From an uncultured Anderseniella sp. (lineage in GTDB: Bacteria; Pseudomonadota; Alphaproteobacteria; Rhizobiales; Aestuariivirgaceae), in contig CANKYU010000004.1 in NCBI GenBank assembly GCA_947488295.1, forward strand, positions 310,001 to 374,000: DNA of 64,000 bases. The letters run 5' to 3'. The position numbers and the translations under genes are program-made. The notes below the pieces were generated by a model that did no database searches, had not been told where the DNA came from, and saw only the letters and a program-made list of their open reading frames with translations. Shown here in pieces: positions 1 through 9,542 of the stretch (positions are counted from its first letter, which is position 1; every line of letters starts with the position of its first letter).

Positions 1-2
1 CA

Positions 3-2516
3 AACCGGCTTGAAAGCGTGACGTCCCGCGTCGCCGATGCGCTGGACCAGGCGTCCGTTGAAATGTCCGACAAGCTGGACACCACAACCTCGACCATCGC
101 CCAGCGCCTCGATGGTTCCACCGGCCAGTTGACCAACCGGCTGACATCGATCCTGGACAGTTCAACCGGCGAACTGACGGGCCGCCTCGAAGGCGCGACA
201 TCGCACATGGCCGAATTGCTGAACAGCGCCTCGTCTGAAATGACCGGCAAGCTGGACGCCACGACGAACGAACTTGTCGAGCGCCTTGATACCTCGTCCG
301 CGTCGATTTCGGGCCGCCTGGAAGGCTCCACGTCGCGCATGGCCGAACTGCTCAACAATGTAACGGCGGAAATGACCGGCAAGCTGGACACAACGACCAA
401 TGCCCTTGCTGACCGGCTTGATGCCTCTTCCGGCGCCATGACCGGCCGGCTCGATGAAGTGTCCCTGCTGTTGACCGACCGCCTTGATTCAACATCGTCC
501 AGCCTGACGACCCGTCTCGACACGGTGGCCGATACCATGAGCAACCTTATCACCCAGCTCAAGGATCGTTCGGGCACGGTTCTGAGCCAGATCGAGGGCA
601 TGTCCGGCAAGCTGGATAACACCACGTCTGAATGGTACTCCCACGTGGAACGCGCCAATCAGGAGATGTCCACCCGCTTCGAGACAACCACGGCGGAAGT
701 CGCCGAGACCATGGAAAAGACAGGCGCAGCCATGTTCATGCGCCTGGAAGACAATTCCCGCGAAATGGGCAAGCGCTTTGACCTGGCCAGCACACTGCTC
801 GAAGAGATCACCACTGATGTCATCACCCGCATGGATGCATCCGGCGAACAGTTCTCCAAGATGCTGGACGAGCGCGCGGCACGGGTGTTCAACGAACTGG
901 GCACTGCGCGCACGGCGTTTTCCGAAGGTCTGGACGGCGCCGCACGTGATCTTGTCGCCGAGCTTGGCCGGGCGTCGGTATCTTTTGCCGACAATATGGA
1001 AGAAAACACCCAGTCGATTTCGGCCCGGTTCGAAACCAATGCCGCCAGCGTCATCAACCACCTCGCCCAGTCAGCCGGAGAATTTGAAACCCGCGCCAGC
1101 GAGGCATCACGGCGCCTTGAGGATACCGGTTCGAAGTTCGCCACCCATACCGACCAGGCCTACACCATGATGGCCGAAGCCCTGAAGGACACGGCCGGCG
1201 AACTGGACCAGCGCATCGACACCGTGTCGACCGCACTGGTAGGCCGTCTCGACACCACGTCAGGCAAGATTTCCGAACGCCTGGAAAGTGCGTCGGAAAA
1301 GGTCGACCGCGCCGTGACGAACTTCAACGAGCGTCTTGATCGCATGATCGACAGCCGCGACACCCAGATGGCAGGCCTGCTGCAGAAGCTCGGCCAGAAA
1401 TCCGAGGAAGTCGACGGCATCATGGAACGCTATATGGAGCGCGTCGAACATTCCCTGACAGACGCCAACAAGCGCACAGATGAACTCGGCCGCCTGATAA
1501 CGTCTCAGTTTACCGCTGCGGCCGACAACATGCAGGAAGAGATCAAGAAGATCGAGGCGATCTCCGATGAGCAGGTCAGCCGGGCTGCCCGCAACATCAT
1601 CTCCCAGCATGCCGAGGTGGTGCGCCAGCTCAACACCACCATGTCCGGTTCCACCGAGGAATTCTCCTCGACCGCGGACGAAATGCGCGAAGCTGCCGCC
1701 AGTGTGGTTCGCGAAATCGAGTTTGCCCGCGGCGAAGTGCGCCGGGCCGTGCTGGAACTGCCGGCGGAAACACGCAATTCCGCAGACGCCATGCGCCGCG
1801 TCGTCACCGACCAGATCACGGCGCTCAACGCGCTGGCTGATGTCGTCAAGCGGCAGTCATCCTCGCTGGCAATGTCCGGTCCCGGCATTTATGTGCCGCC
1901 GGAGACCGGAGGACGAACGCCGGGAAAAACTGAGGGCACCGCGTCCATAGCTGCGTCACAGCAGACGTCCGGTGCCCGGAAAACGAAGCGCAGTGCCGAC
2001 GCAGGTAATGATACTGCGGCCCCCGCCGAAGAGAAGGGTTCAGTCCGCAGGTTCCTCGGCGACCTGCTGTCGTCCGACGCCGATACCCCGGTTGCGCGTG
2101 AAAAACCCGCAGCCAGGTCAAAGAAGGCCACTTCTTCTGATGACGGTTCGACCACGCGGGCTACGGAAACACTTGTCGCCAAGCTGAATGCCGCGACCCG
2201 TGACATCTATCAGGTCCTGAATGACGACCTGCCCAAGGAGCTGGAGGCGTCCTTCCGCAAGGGTGACGCGCAGACCTATACCCACACCCTGTTCCAGAAC
2301 CGTGGGCGCAAGCTGATGGATCAGGCCCGCAAGGCCTATCGTGACGACAAGCAGGCCAGAACACGCATTGATGGTTTCATCCGCCTGTTCGAAAGGCTGC
2401 TGGATACTGTAGCCACGTCGCATGCAGGCGAGGAACTGGTGGATCAGTGCCTGGGATCTGAGACCGGCAAGGTGTATCTCATGCTGGCCGAAGCAGCCGG
2501 ACGGGTCAAACACTAG
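3..2516 (+). CDS. Giant hendecad-repeat coiled-coil protein (5' end outside window)
   Basis: The frame is open to the left edge, so this is the C-terminal 837 residues of a longer protein. Roughly the first 180 residues are regular 11-residue repeats of the form (R/K)LDxTTxxLxx, with the basic residue and Leu recurring every eleven positions. The pattern continues out of the window and resembles apolipoprotein A/E-type amphipathic helices. The next ~440 residues are still heptad/hendecad-like helix rich in Glu, Arg and Ala. A Ser/Thr/Ala/Lys-rich linker (about 1890-2150) leads to a compact helical C-terminal domain (about 2160-2513). Large proteins of this design occur in Hyphomicrobiales, usually annotated as hypothetical or kinesin-like. 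A structural or envelope/cell-shape role is inference. No catalytic motif is visible. Confidence 0.85.
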   Translation, partial: NRLESVTSRVADALDQASVEMSDKLDTTTSTIAQRLDGSTGQLTNRLTSILDSSTGELTGRLEGATSHMAELLNSASSEMTGKLDATTNELVERLDTSSASISGRLEGSTSRMAELLNNVTAEMTGKLDTTTNALADRLDASSGAMTGRLDEVSLLLTDRLDSTSSSLTTRLDTVADTMSNLITQLKDRSGTVLSQIEGMSGKLDNTTSEWYSHVERANQEMSTRFETTTAEVAETMEKTGAAMFMRLEDNSREMGKRFDLASTLLEEITTDVITRMDASGEQFSKMLDERAARVFNELGTARTAFSEGLDGAARDLVAELGRASVSFADNMEENTQSISARFETNAASVINHLAQSAGEFETRASEASRRLEDTGSKFATHTDQAYTMMAEALKDTAGELDQRIDTVSTALVGRLDTTSGKISERLESASEKVDRAVTNFNERLDRMIDSRDTQMAGLLQKLGQKSEEVDGIMERYMERVEHSLTDANKRTDELGRLITSQFTAAADNMQEEIKKIEAISDEQVSRAARNIISQHAEVVRQLNTTMSGSTEEFSSTADEMREAAASVVREIEFARGEVRRAVLELPAETRNSADAMRRVVTDQITALNALADVVKRQSSSLAMSGPGIYVPPETGGRTPGKTEGTASIAASQQTSGARKTKRSADAGNDTAAPAEEKGSVRRFLGDLLSSDADTPVAREKPAARSKKATSSDDGSTTRATETLVAKLNAATRDIYQVLNDDLPKELEASFRKGDAQTYTHTLFQNRGRKLMDQARKAYRDDKQARTRIDGFIRLFERLLDTVATSHAGEELVDQCLGSETGKVYLMLAEAAGRVKH
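183..446 (+). repeat. Two 132-bp tandem coding repeats inside the coiled-coil gene
   Basis: Positions 183-314 and 315-446 each encode four hendecads in the same order: RLEGxTSxMAE, LLNxxxxEMTG, KLDxTTNxLxx, RLDxSSxxxxG. The copies are clearly related at DNA level, which points to duplication of a 44-codon unit. Neighbouring hendecads are more diverged. Confidence 0.8.
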
Positions 2517-2525
2517 GGTCTGGAA

Positions 2526-2939
2526 CTAGCCCGGCATTTTACGGTGTTTCGGCAGCGTGTCATCCATCGGTGTGGATGGCACCGCACTGTCGCAGAAAAT
2601 GTTCAGTTGCGGTGTCACAAGATGCTTTTGCGAGATGGTCCCGGCCCGGATGCCAATGGCGCCCTGGCGACGCGAATTGATTGAAAACAACTGCGTACCG
2701 CATGATGAGCAGAACCGTTTGGTCATCGCGGCGCCGCTGTCGGCGGTATGTGTATAACTGGACGGGAAGCCTTTGATTTTCAAATCCGCTTCCGGAACGA
2801 AGACCATTGTGGTGTGCACCGAACCCGTTGCCTTCTGGCAGTCAAGGCAATGGCAGTTGACCACGCGCTGTATCTCGCAATCGGCCTCATAGACCACCGC
2901 GCCGCACAGGCACGCTCCATTAAACTGTGTCATCGGCAT
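2526..2939 (-). CDS. GFA family protein (glutathione-dependent formaldehyde-activating enzyme-like)
   Basis: About 137 residues, typical of the GFA family. Zinc-binding cysteines sit in the expected places: a CLCGA motif near the N terminus, CHCLDCQ about 25 residues later, and FCSSCGTQL in the middle. The founding member condenses formaldehyde with glutathione, but most small homologues have no proven substrate, so only family membership is claimed. An AAGGA Shine-Dalgarno lies just before an ATG at 2939 and about 9 nt before a second ATG at 2933. Either is plausible; longer upstream starts are not supported. The gene converges on the coiled-coil gene, with 9 bp between stops. Confidence 0.85.
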   Translation of the reverse strand: MPMTQFNGACLCGAVVYEADCEIQRVVNCHCLDCQKATGSVHTTMVFVPEADLKIKGFPSSYTHTADSGAAMTKRFCSSCGTQLFSINSRRQGAIGIRAGTISQKHLVTPQLNIFCDSAVPSTPMDDTLPKHRKMPG

Positions 2940-3083
2940 ACATCCTTCAGTTTCTGTCCGGGCCATCATGCTAGCACCCCCGAACCCTGGCTTTCATGCC
3001 TCTGGGTCTGCTTTGACGCAGCTGCGGCTCGGCTGTCCCGTTTCTGCTGGATTGTTGCCTGGCCTGCTTCTATCGTCGTGGCC

Positions 3084-4127
3084 ATGAAAGCCGCACTGAT
3101 TACAGAATTCTCCGAACCGTTGCAGATCACACAAGTCACCGAACCGGAGCCGCCGGCCGACGGCGTGCTGATCGACGTCAGGGCCTGTGGCGTCTGCCGG
3201 TCGGACTGGCATGGCTGGAAAGGCACCAATCATGTCATCAGGTTGCCGCATGTCCCCGGTCATGAACTGGCCGGCATAGTGGTCGAGGTGGGACCTGACT
3301 GCAGAAAGTTCCGCAAGGGCGATCGCGTGACTGTCCCGGTCATCCTTGGATGTGGCGAGTGCGCGTGCTGCCGGGCCGGAAATCTGACTATCTGCGATGA
3401 TCAGTATGTTGTGGGCTTCAACGGCTGGGGGGCGTTTGCCGAACGCGTGGCCATCCCGCTGGCTGATGCCAATGTTCTCAAGCTGCCTGATGACATTTCC
3501 GATGAAGTCGCCGCCGCACTGGGGTGCCGGACGACAACGTCTTTTTCCGCGGTTGTCGACAAGGCCGCAGTGAAGCCGGGCGAGACATTGGCCGTGCACG
3601 GATGCGGCGGTGTCGGCCTGTCCTCCATCCTGATTGGCGCAGCCGTTGGTGCCACGGTCATCGCGGTCGATATCATCGATGAAAAACTTGAACTCGCAAA
3701 GCAGGTCGGTGCCACCCACGTCATCAATGCCGCCCGGACCAATGATGTCGGCGAAGCCATACGTGACCTGACCGGTGGCGGCGCCGATGCCTCCATTGAG
3801 GCGCTTGGCATAACCGACACCCTGCACAATTCCCTGCGTTGTCTGAAGAAACTGGGCCGGCATGTCCAGATCGGCCAGCCTCTTGATGAACACGCCAACC
3901 CGGAAATACCACTGCTGGAGACCGTCTATTACCGGCAACTGGTCATCATGGGCTCGCGCGGACTGCCTGCCCTGCGTTTCCCGGCATTGTTCGAGATGAT
4001 TTCCTCAGGCCGTCTGAATGTTGAAAGACTGATCAAAACCCGTATCACGCTCGAAGACGCCAGCGCTGCCCTGGCGAAAATGGACAATCATGAAGATGTC
4101 GGGATCACCCTGATCAACCGGTTCTAG
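3084..4127 (+). CDS. Zinc-dependent alcohol dehydrogenase family protein
   Basis: A 347-residue medium-chain dehydrogenase/reductase that oxidises an alcohol to an aldehyde or ketone with NAD(P). The N-terminal GroES-like half has the catalytic zinc site (CGVCRSDWH, then GHE) and a structural zinc loop with Cys spacing C-x2-C-x2-C-x7-C (CGECACCRAGNLTIC). The Rossmann half contains GCGGVGLS for cofactor binding. I chose the ATG at 3084 (MKAALITEF) because homology starts there. The open frame runs further upstream, but that part is antisense to the GFA gene and looks non-family. No strong Shine-Dalgarno is seen. Substrate unknown. Confidence 0.92.
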   Translation: MKAALITEFSEPLQITQVTEPEPPADGVLIDVRACGVCRSDWHGWKGTNHVIRLPHVPGHELAGIVVEVGPDCRKFRKGDRVTVPVILGCGECACCRAGNLTICDDQYVVGFNGWGAFAERVAIPLADANVLKLPDDISDEVAAALGCRTTTSFSAVVDKAAVKPGETLAVHGCGGVGLSSILIGAAVGATVIAVDIIDEKLELAKQVGATHVINAARTNDVGEAIRDLTGGGADASIEALGITDTLHNSLRCLKKLGRHVQIGQPLDEHANPEIPLLETVYYRQLVIMGSRGLPALRFPALFEMISSGRLNVERLIKTRITLEDASAALAKMDNHEDVGITLINRF

Positions 4128-4134
4128 AGGTAAT

Positions 4135-5055
4135 TCACTTGACCTCCATACCGATGCGTGACCAGTCAGGCGAGTAGATGATACCCCCAATCTTCACATA
4201 GATGTTTTTTCGCGGCACATAACCCACCTCGTTCAGAAAGCGACTGTCGGTGGAGTTATCCCGGTTATCGCCCATTACAAAGTAATGACCAGACGGGACT
4301 TCATATTCTTGAGTGTTGTCGGCCTGGCCCCTGTAAATATCGAGCGTGCTGTAGCTTACGCCATTGGGCAGGGTCTCCTCAAAAATGCGCGCCTTGGGGG
4401 CCGACTTTTCCTGATGGATCCCGACGTCTTTGCGCGGCACCGCAACACCATTGATGTACAGGACACCATCGACCATCTGAACGCGGTCTCCCGGCAGTCC
4501 GATCACTCTTTTTACATAGTCTGTCTTGTTGTCGTTTGGCAGCTTGAAGACCACGACGTCTCCGCGTTGCGGATCACGGCTGATGTATGCTGAAGGATCG
4601 CCAGTGATGTAATCACCAGCCAGCATGGTCGGTACATTTGAAGACGACGGTAACGAATAGGTCCTCACTGCCAACACCTCAGGACCAGCAATGTCAGTGA
4701 CAGAATTGATCACTGTCCACACCACAAAACTGGCACAATAAACCCACCAGCGGTTGAACCATTGCAGCTGGTATCCAGGTTGCCTGATGGCAAGACGAAT
4801 GACATCAATAATCATTGCAGCGTTGACGACAAGCGCGAGCAGCAAAATGGCAATGAGGACTGAAGGCTTGCTCATAAGACGGCTCGGGCCGACAAACAAC
4901 AGCACCACCAGCAACCCGTTAAACAGCAACCAGAAGCAGTATCGCTTTGGTCGGCCGACATAGAGATAACCTGCTCCTGCCAGGATCGACAGCAACGCCT
5001 GCCACCATCGCCGCTTCTTAACGGTTACCTGTTTTTCTGCCGGCTGGTTGGCCAT
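4135..5055 (-). CDS. lepB: Signal peptidase I with extra N-terminal membrane segments
   Basis: A 306-residue inner-membrane serine protease that removes signal peptides from exported proteins. The nucleophile region PSSSNVPT puts Ser139 before Asn140, where Met is usual. The catalytic lysine is K182 in YVKRVIGLPGD. The GDNRDNSTDSR box lies near the C terminus. Residues 1-125 hold about three to four hydrophobic segments instead of the usual one or two. The start at 5055 is preceded by AGGA at 6 nt; an ATG two codons upstream is too close to it. It converges on the alcohol dehydrogenase with 7 bp between stops. Whether this is the only housekeeping LepB cannot be judged from the window. Confidence 0.88.
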   Translation of the reverse strand: MANQPAEKQVTVKKRRWWQALLSILAGAGYLYVGRPKRYCFWLLFNGLLVVLLFVGPSRLMSKPSVLIAILLLALVVNAAMIIDVIRLAIRQPGYQLQWFNRWWVYCASFVVWTVINSVTDIAGPEVLAVRTYSLPSSSNVPTMLAGDYITGDPSAYISRDPQRGDVVVFKLPNDNKTDYVKRVIGLPGDRVQMVDGVLYINGVAVPRKDVGIHQEKSAPKARIFEETLPNGVSYSTLDIYRGQADNTQEYEVPSGHYFVMGDNRDNSTDSRFLNEVGYVPRKNIYVKIGGIIYSPDWSRIGMEVK

Positions 5056-5252
5056 CGACATTCCTGTTGCAGCAAGGTGTATACGACACCTGCATATCAA
5101 GAAACGCAGACTGTCGATACCGCTGCGGGCAATGTCGACCTGATCGACTAAATCTGGCTCCATCCGCTGAAACGCACTGCCCTCTTGCGCAACGTCATTT
5201 CTTGTGGTGCCTATGAACCGAAAAGACCACCTCTGACTGATGAGTGCGACAC

Positions 5253-6263
5253 ATGGAAATCGAACGCCCCTACCTGCTGTTTCTCGGCGATGTTCACGAC
5301 CAACTGGCTGCAAAGACTGCGCAAGGCGTGGTTGACTGGCGCCCCGACTGGTGCGCCGGCCAGATGCGACTGGAAGGCTGTCAGGCCGACACCGGCCTGG
5401 CTGACATGGGCATAGATGAGGCCGTTGCGGCCGGGGCACGCACAATGGTCGTGGGCGTGGTCAACTCCGGTGGTGTGTTGCCGGACCACTGGATTTCGCA
5501 AGTCGTCAAGGCAATAGAAGCCGGCATGAATGTTGCTACCGGCCTGCACAGGCGCCTGTCCTCTATCCCCGAGATTGCCGAAGCAGCCGAAAAGCACGGC
5601 GCCAAACTGCACGATGTACGGTTTTCGGATGTTGCCTTTGCCACCGGCAAGGGCACAAGGCGATCCGGCAAGCGGATACTGGCCGTTGGCACCGACTGTT
5701 CCGTCGGCAAGAAATACACCGCACTTGCGCTGGATCAGGAAATGCGCAAACGCGGCATGAACTCCGACTTCCGTGCCACCGGACAGACCGGCGTATTGAT
5801 CTCCGGCCGCGGCATTGCGCTTGATGCCGTTGTCGCCGACTTCATTTCCGGCGCGGCTGAATGGATAAGTCCCGCCAATGAGGATGATCACTGGGACTGT
5901 GTTGAAGGTCAGGGTTCGCTGTTTCACCCGGCCTTCGCCGGTGTGTCGCTCGGCCTGCTGCACGGATCACAACCCGATGCCTTCGTGGTGTGCCACGAAC
6001 CGACGCGCACCAAGATGCGCGGCGTGGAACATCCACTGCCGACAATACAACAGGTGATTGACCGCAATATCGAAGACGGCAGCCTGACCAACCCGGACAT
6101 TCAGTGTGTCGGTATCTGCGTCAACACACAGAAGCTGTCAGACACTGATGCCAAAGACTATCTGGCCAAGCTTGAAAGCGAGTACGGCCTGCCCTGTGTT
6201 GATCCGATCCGCACCGGCATGGCGCCGATTGTCGACGAGATCCAGAAGCGTTTTCCATCCTGA
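5253..6263 (+). CDS. dgcN: D-amino acid N-acetyltransferase DgcN (DUF1611 family)
   Basis: 336 residues with the DUF1611 layout: an N-terminal alpha/beta domain beginning PYLLFLGD and a C-terminal P-loop-like domain with GTDCSVGKKYT at about residue 150. In the characterised marine D-glutamate route, DgcN N-acetylates D-glutamate and DgcA then racemises N-acetyl-D-glutamate to the L form. The next gene is the DgcA-type enolase-superfamily protein, and the two reading frames overlap by one base (TGATG), so they are translationally coupled. That pairing is the main reason for the specific name. The ATG at 5253 is preferred over an upstream GTG because conserved sequence begins there. Confidence 0.82.
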   Translation: MEIERPYLLFLGDVHDQLAAKTAQGVVDWRPDWCAGQMRLEGCQADTGLADMGIDEAVAAGARTMVVGVVNSGGVLPDHWISQVVKAIEAGMNVATGLHRRLSSIPEIAEAAEKHGAKLHDVRFSDVAFATGKGTRRSGKRILAVGTDCSVGKKYTALALDQEMRKRGMNSDFRATGQTGVLISGRGIALDAVVADFISGAAEWISPANEDDHWDCVEGQGSLFHPAFAGVSLGLLHGSQPDAFVVCHEPTRTKMRGVEHPLPTIQQVIDRNIEDGSLTNPDIQCVGICVNTQKLSDTDAKDYLAKLESEYGLPCVDPIRTGMAPIVDEIQKRFPS

Positions 6264-7258
6264 TGGCAATTTCGCGCAAATTCTCCGTCGCCCACGAAAG
6301 CTGGCCCATTGCCGGCAGCTTTTCCATTTCACGCGGCACCAAGACGACCGCCGAAGTGATCAAGGTCACGCTGGAGCAGGATGGCGCTATCGGTGTCGGC
6401 GAGAGCGTACCTTACGCCCGCTATAACGAAACCATCGACGCCACCGTGGACGCCATGCAAGCTGCGCGCGCCGAAATCGAAGCGGGTTGCAGCCGGGCGG
6501 ACGTGCCGAAACTCCTCAGTCTGCACGCGGCGCAAAATGCACTTGATTGCGCGTTGTGGGACCTGGAAGCCAAACTCAGCGGAACCCCGGTCTGGCAACT
6601 GGCGGGACTGGACAAGGAGCCGGTACCGATCATTACCGCCTATACGCTCAGCCTGGAGACACCGGAAAAGATGGCGGAAGCTGCGGCCAGGGCAAGCGAC
6701 CGGCCTTTGCTAAAGATAAAGCTCGGCGGAGATGGTGATCATGAACGCCTGCGGGCCATCCGCGCTGCTGCGCCCGATACCCGCCTGATCATCGATGCCA
6801 ACGAGGCCTGGAAGCCCGCCGACCTGGACAATCATCTGGCGGTGTGTGCCGAAACAGCGGTCGAACTGGTCGAACAACCACTTCCCGCAGGTGATGACGA
6901 CGCACTGAGCGGGCTGGGCAAAACCGATGTGCTGATCTGCGCCGATGAAAGCGCGCACGGCAAGGAAGACCTGCACAAGCTGGCCGGCAAGTACTCAGCC
7001 ATCAACGTCAAGCTGGACAAGACCGGCGGCCTGACCGAGGCACTGGCACTGGCGCAGGTTGCACGTGAACAGGGCTTTGAGATCATGATCGGCTGCATGC
7101 TGGCGACATCGCTGGCCATGGCACCCGGTCACATTGTTGGCCAGCACGCCCGCGTGGTCGATCTCGACGGTCCGCTGCTGCTGGCGAAGGATCGCGAACC
7201 GGGCATCCGGTTTGACGGGTCGTTGATGTACCCGCCCCCGCCGGCGCTTTGGGGCTAG
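6263..7258 (+). CDS. dgcA: N-acetyl-D-glutamate racemase DgcA (enolase superfamily)
   Basis: 331 residues with the muconate lactonizing/dipeptide epimerase fold. Expected active-site residues are visible: the KxK motif (K151, K153), metal ligands D178 (DANEAW), E204 (VEQP) and D228 (ADES), and the opposing base K250 (INVKLDKTGG). Two lysines on opposite faces fit 1,1-proton transfer, that is racemisation. Without context it would be called an L-Ala-D/L-Glu epimerase; coupling to dgcN favours N-acetyl-D-Glu racemase. Its TAG stop overlaps the stop of the convergent MFS gene within a palindromic CTAG. Confidence 0.82.
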   Translation: MAISRKFSVAHESWPIAGSFSISRGTKTTAEVIKVTLEQDGAIGVGESVPYARYNETIDATVDAMQAARAEIEAGCSRADVPKLLSLHAAQNALDCALWDLEAKLSGTPVWQLAGLDKEPVPIITAYTLSLETPEKMAEAAARASDRPLLKIKLGGDGDHERLRAIRAAAPDTRLIIDANEAWKPADLDNHLAVCAETAVELVEQPLPAGDDDALSGLGKTDVLICADESAHGKEDLHKLAGKYSAINVKLDKTGGLTEALALAQVAREQGFEIMIGCMLATSLAMAPGHIVGQHARVVDLDGPLLLAKDREPGIRFDGSLMYPPPPALWG

Positions 7259-8406
7259 CTGCCGGTTCTGGCTTTGAGAACAAACCCCAGCGCCAGCGCG
7301 ACACCACACATTGCGGCCATCCACAGATAGCTGAGCGCTGCGCTGGCCCCATACGCCCAGCCGGCAAGGGCAATGGCACTGGTCATGAACACGCCGCCGG
7401 AGATCGCCACAAATACACCCTGCGCCGTTCCTGCAAAGTCGGCATCCATGAAGCGGCGAATATAGTAGATCGTGCCCAGATGGGTCATGCCGTAACTGGC
7501 CGCATGCAGGACCTGCAGTAACACGACCACCGCCAGAGGCGGGTCAAACGCCATCCCTGCCCAGCGAAGCACACCGAAACCTGCGCCTGCCATCAGCAGC
7601 AGGACGGGGCCCATCCGCTCGATTGATCCTCGTGCATACATGAACAGGACGATCTCGGCGACTACACCGATTGCCCACAGTCCACCGATGGTCACCGCAG
7701 AGTATCCAAGTCTCTCCCAGTGCAGCGAGCCAAAGCTGTAATAGACCGCATGGCTTGTCTGGGTCAGGCCCGCCACCAGGATCAACAGCACAAAACTGCC
7801 CGTCATCAACACCTTGCCTGCGGCGGCTATTGTCGGTGGCTTGCTGTCAACCGCCTTCGCCGCACCCAGTTGCGGCAGGGCAAAGGCACTCAGAACCATG
7901 AGAACATGGGTTGCCAGCAACACCCAGATCAGGCTGGTCTTGTCGATCACCAGCAGCAACGCCCCTGCCCCGAGGGATCCGGCAATGAATGTAATGGAGC
8001 CGGCGATACGCACCCGGCCATAATCGTACAACCCGGCGTCGGACTGTTCGACCGCAACCGCATCCAGCATGGGCATGATCGGTGCCCAGCACATGGCTGC
8101 CAGGACGATCATGGCCACAATCGCATCCCTTCCTTCAACCAGCCCCGCAGCCAGCATGAACACGGCGGCCAGGATCGAAAGCACGATGATGAACCTGCGC
8201 CGGGCGCGATACTTGTCCGCCATGTAGGTCAGCACCGGCGTGGCAACCACCCGCACAACCGATTGGCCGGCAATTGCAAACGCCACGTCGGCAATCGAAA
8301 ACCCGCGCGCCGCCAGCCATACCGGCAGGAACGGCAGCATCACTCCGACCATCAGAAGCAGGGAGCCATACACGGCTCCTGTGCGCACTGCCATCGGGTT
8401 GATCAT
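7255..8406 (-). CDS. MFS transporter (MFS_1-like/phenylpropionate permease type)
   Basis: 383 residues with about 12 hydrophobic segments in two six-helix halves. A basic loop typical of the family follows helix 2 (MADKYRARRR). The sequence resembles the 3-phenylpropionate/HcaT-like branch, but the substrate is not readable from sequence. A good GAGGTGAG Shine-Dalgarno precedes the ATG. It converges on dgcA with a 4-bp CTAG overlap of stop codons, so co-transcription with dgcNA is excluded. Confidence 0.85.
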   Translation of the reverse strand: MINPMAVRTGAVYGSLLLMVGVMLPFLPVWLAARGFSIADVAFAIAGQSVVRVVATPVLTYMADKYRARRRFIIVLSILAAVFMLAAGLVEGRDAIVAMIVLAAMCWAPIMPMLDAVAVEQSDAGLYDYGRVRIAGSITFIAGSLGAGALLLVIDKTSLIWVLLATHVLMVLSAFALPQLGAAKAVDSKPPTIAAAGKVLMTGSFVLLILVAGLTQTSHAVYYSFGSLHWERLGYSAVTIGGLWAIGVVAEIVLFMYARGSIERMGPVLLLMAGAGFGVLRWAGMAFDPPLAVVVLLQVLHAASYGMTHLGTIYYIRRFMDADFAGTAQGVFVAISGGVFMTSAIALAGWAYGASAALSYLWMAAMCGVALALGFVLKARTGS

Positions 8407-8540
8407 CTCACCTCACCAGGACCTATTGATAAACCAGCTATTGTTTCAAAACAGTTCGCGCGGAAAGGTTTCAGTAACCAAACTCGTCAATACTGCAGTT
8501 ACTAGTTTGTTGTGCGTTGGGACGCAGGGAATTGAATATT

Positions 8541-9542
8541 ATGTCGGACAATTCGGCTTTAGACACCATCGATGGTCTCGACTACGAGGAAATCGAACAG
8601 GCTGTCATGGAAACCAGTCGCGGGCGCTGGTTTCTGACAGAATTTGCACGCCGCCACAAGGCGGCTGACACGGCGGTTCTGCTGGATGCGATCAGGCGGC
8701 TTGAAGGCCAGATCCGGTCCATGTCGATTGACGCAGCCGTTTCTCCTGATGCGGACCATGCCGAAGCGCCGCCGACTGAGGCGCTGGGTGCGGACAATGG
8801 CGACGAGGTCGCCGACTATGACGAGATTGCCGACAAGCTTGATCGCACCACGCAACTGGTGCGCCGCCTGCGCAGCTCTCACAAACTTATTGGCGACGCT
8901 GCCGACAAACAGCTGACGGCCCCGAAATCAGTTTCAGTCAAATCGGCCACGGCGGCACCCGCTGGTGACCCGCCCGGCTTTGTCGGATCCGATGATGACA
9001 TTTTTGCTGACAACAATTCCATTGTATCCGCACTGCAGCAGCAGGCAGATGCGGCAAAGGCAGACCCCGGCGCAGACAGCGCAAATGCATCGCCCGACAT
9101 CAGCGACACGTTGAACTTTACCGATCTTGACGAAACCGATACTCCACCACAGCATGATGCAGACAACGCTGGTGATGACGATGTTTCCGATCATCCCGAA
9201 CAGCCTGTAGAAACCGTTGCTGCTTCATCACAGATCGAAGAACCGTCTGCTGCACCCGCCCCGGTCGCTGAAGACCCTTGTGCCGATGGCCGCATCAGCC
9301 TGACGAGTCCACAGGCTGCAAATCAGGTTCACACCGCAAATGGCACCGCAGCAACAGCGCCGGAACAGCCTGCTGACGAACCTGTGGCCACGGAAACCGC
9401 CACCACGCCGGGCGAACAGGAACCTGCCGAAAAACCCAAAAAGCGTATCATCGTAATCCGGCGCCCTGCCGATCACCCGGACGACATTCCACTGGCTGAC
9501 AGTGCACATGAGACATCCGGCGACAGCCCGTCAGCGGCGTAA
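8541..9542 (+). CDS. Acidic conserved hypothetical protein
   Basis: 333 residues. The N-terminal ~55 residues form a conserved-looking helical motif (EIEQAVMETSRGRWFLTEF followed by ARRHKAADT) that I associate with alphaproteobacterial hypothetical proteins. The middle is long, acidic and Ala/Pro-rich and probably disordered. The end is short and basic (KKRIIVIRRP). No signal peptide or membrane segment. AGGGA lies about 10 nt upstream of the ATG at 8541. Divergent from the MFS gene across a 134-bp gap that shows no clear operator. Function unknown. Confidence 0.8.
   Translation: MSDNSALDTIDGLDYEEIEQAVMETSRGRWFLTEFARRHKAADTAVLLDAIRRLEGQIRSMSIDAAVSPDADHAEAPPTEALGADNGDEVADYDEIADKLDRTTQLVRRLRSSHKLIGDAADKQLTAPKSVSVKSATAAPAGDPPGFVGSDDDIFADNNSIVSALQQQADAAKADPGADSANASPDISDTLNFTDLDETDTPPQHDADNAGDDDVSDHPEQPVETVAASSQIEEPSAAPAPVAEDPCADGRISLTSPQAANQVHTANGTAATAPEQPADEPVATETATTPGEQEPAEKPKKRIIVIRRPADHPDDIPLADSAHETSGDSPSAA

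Noticed and set aside
2994..3938. A 314-codon frame opposite the alcohol dehydrogenase
   Set aside because: Antisense shadow; the plus strand has all zinc and cofactor motifs.
8407..8540. Short inverted words AGTAAC/GTTACT in the divergent MFS/acidic-protein gap
   Set aside because: Only six bases, wide spacing and no regulator nearby. Likely chance.
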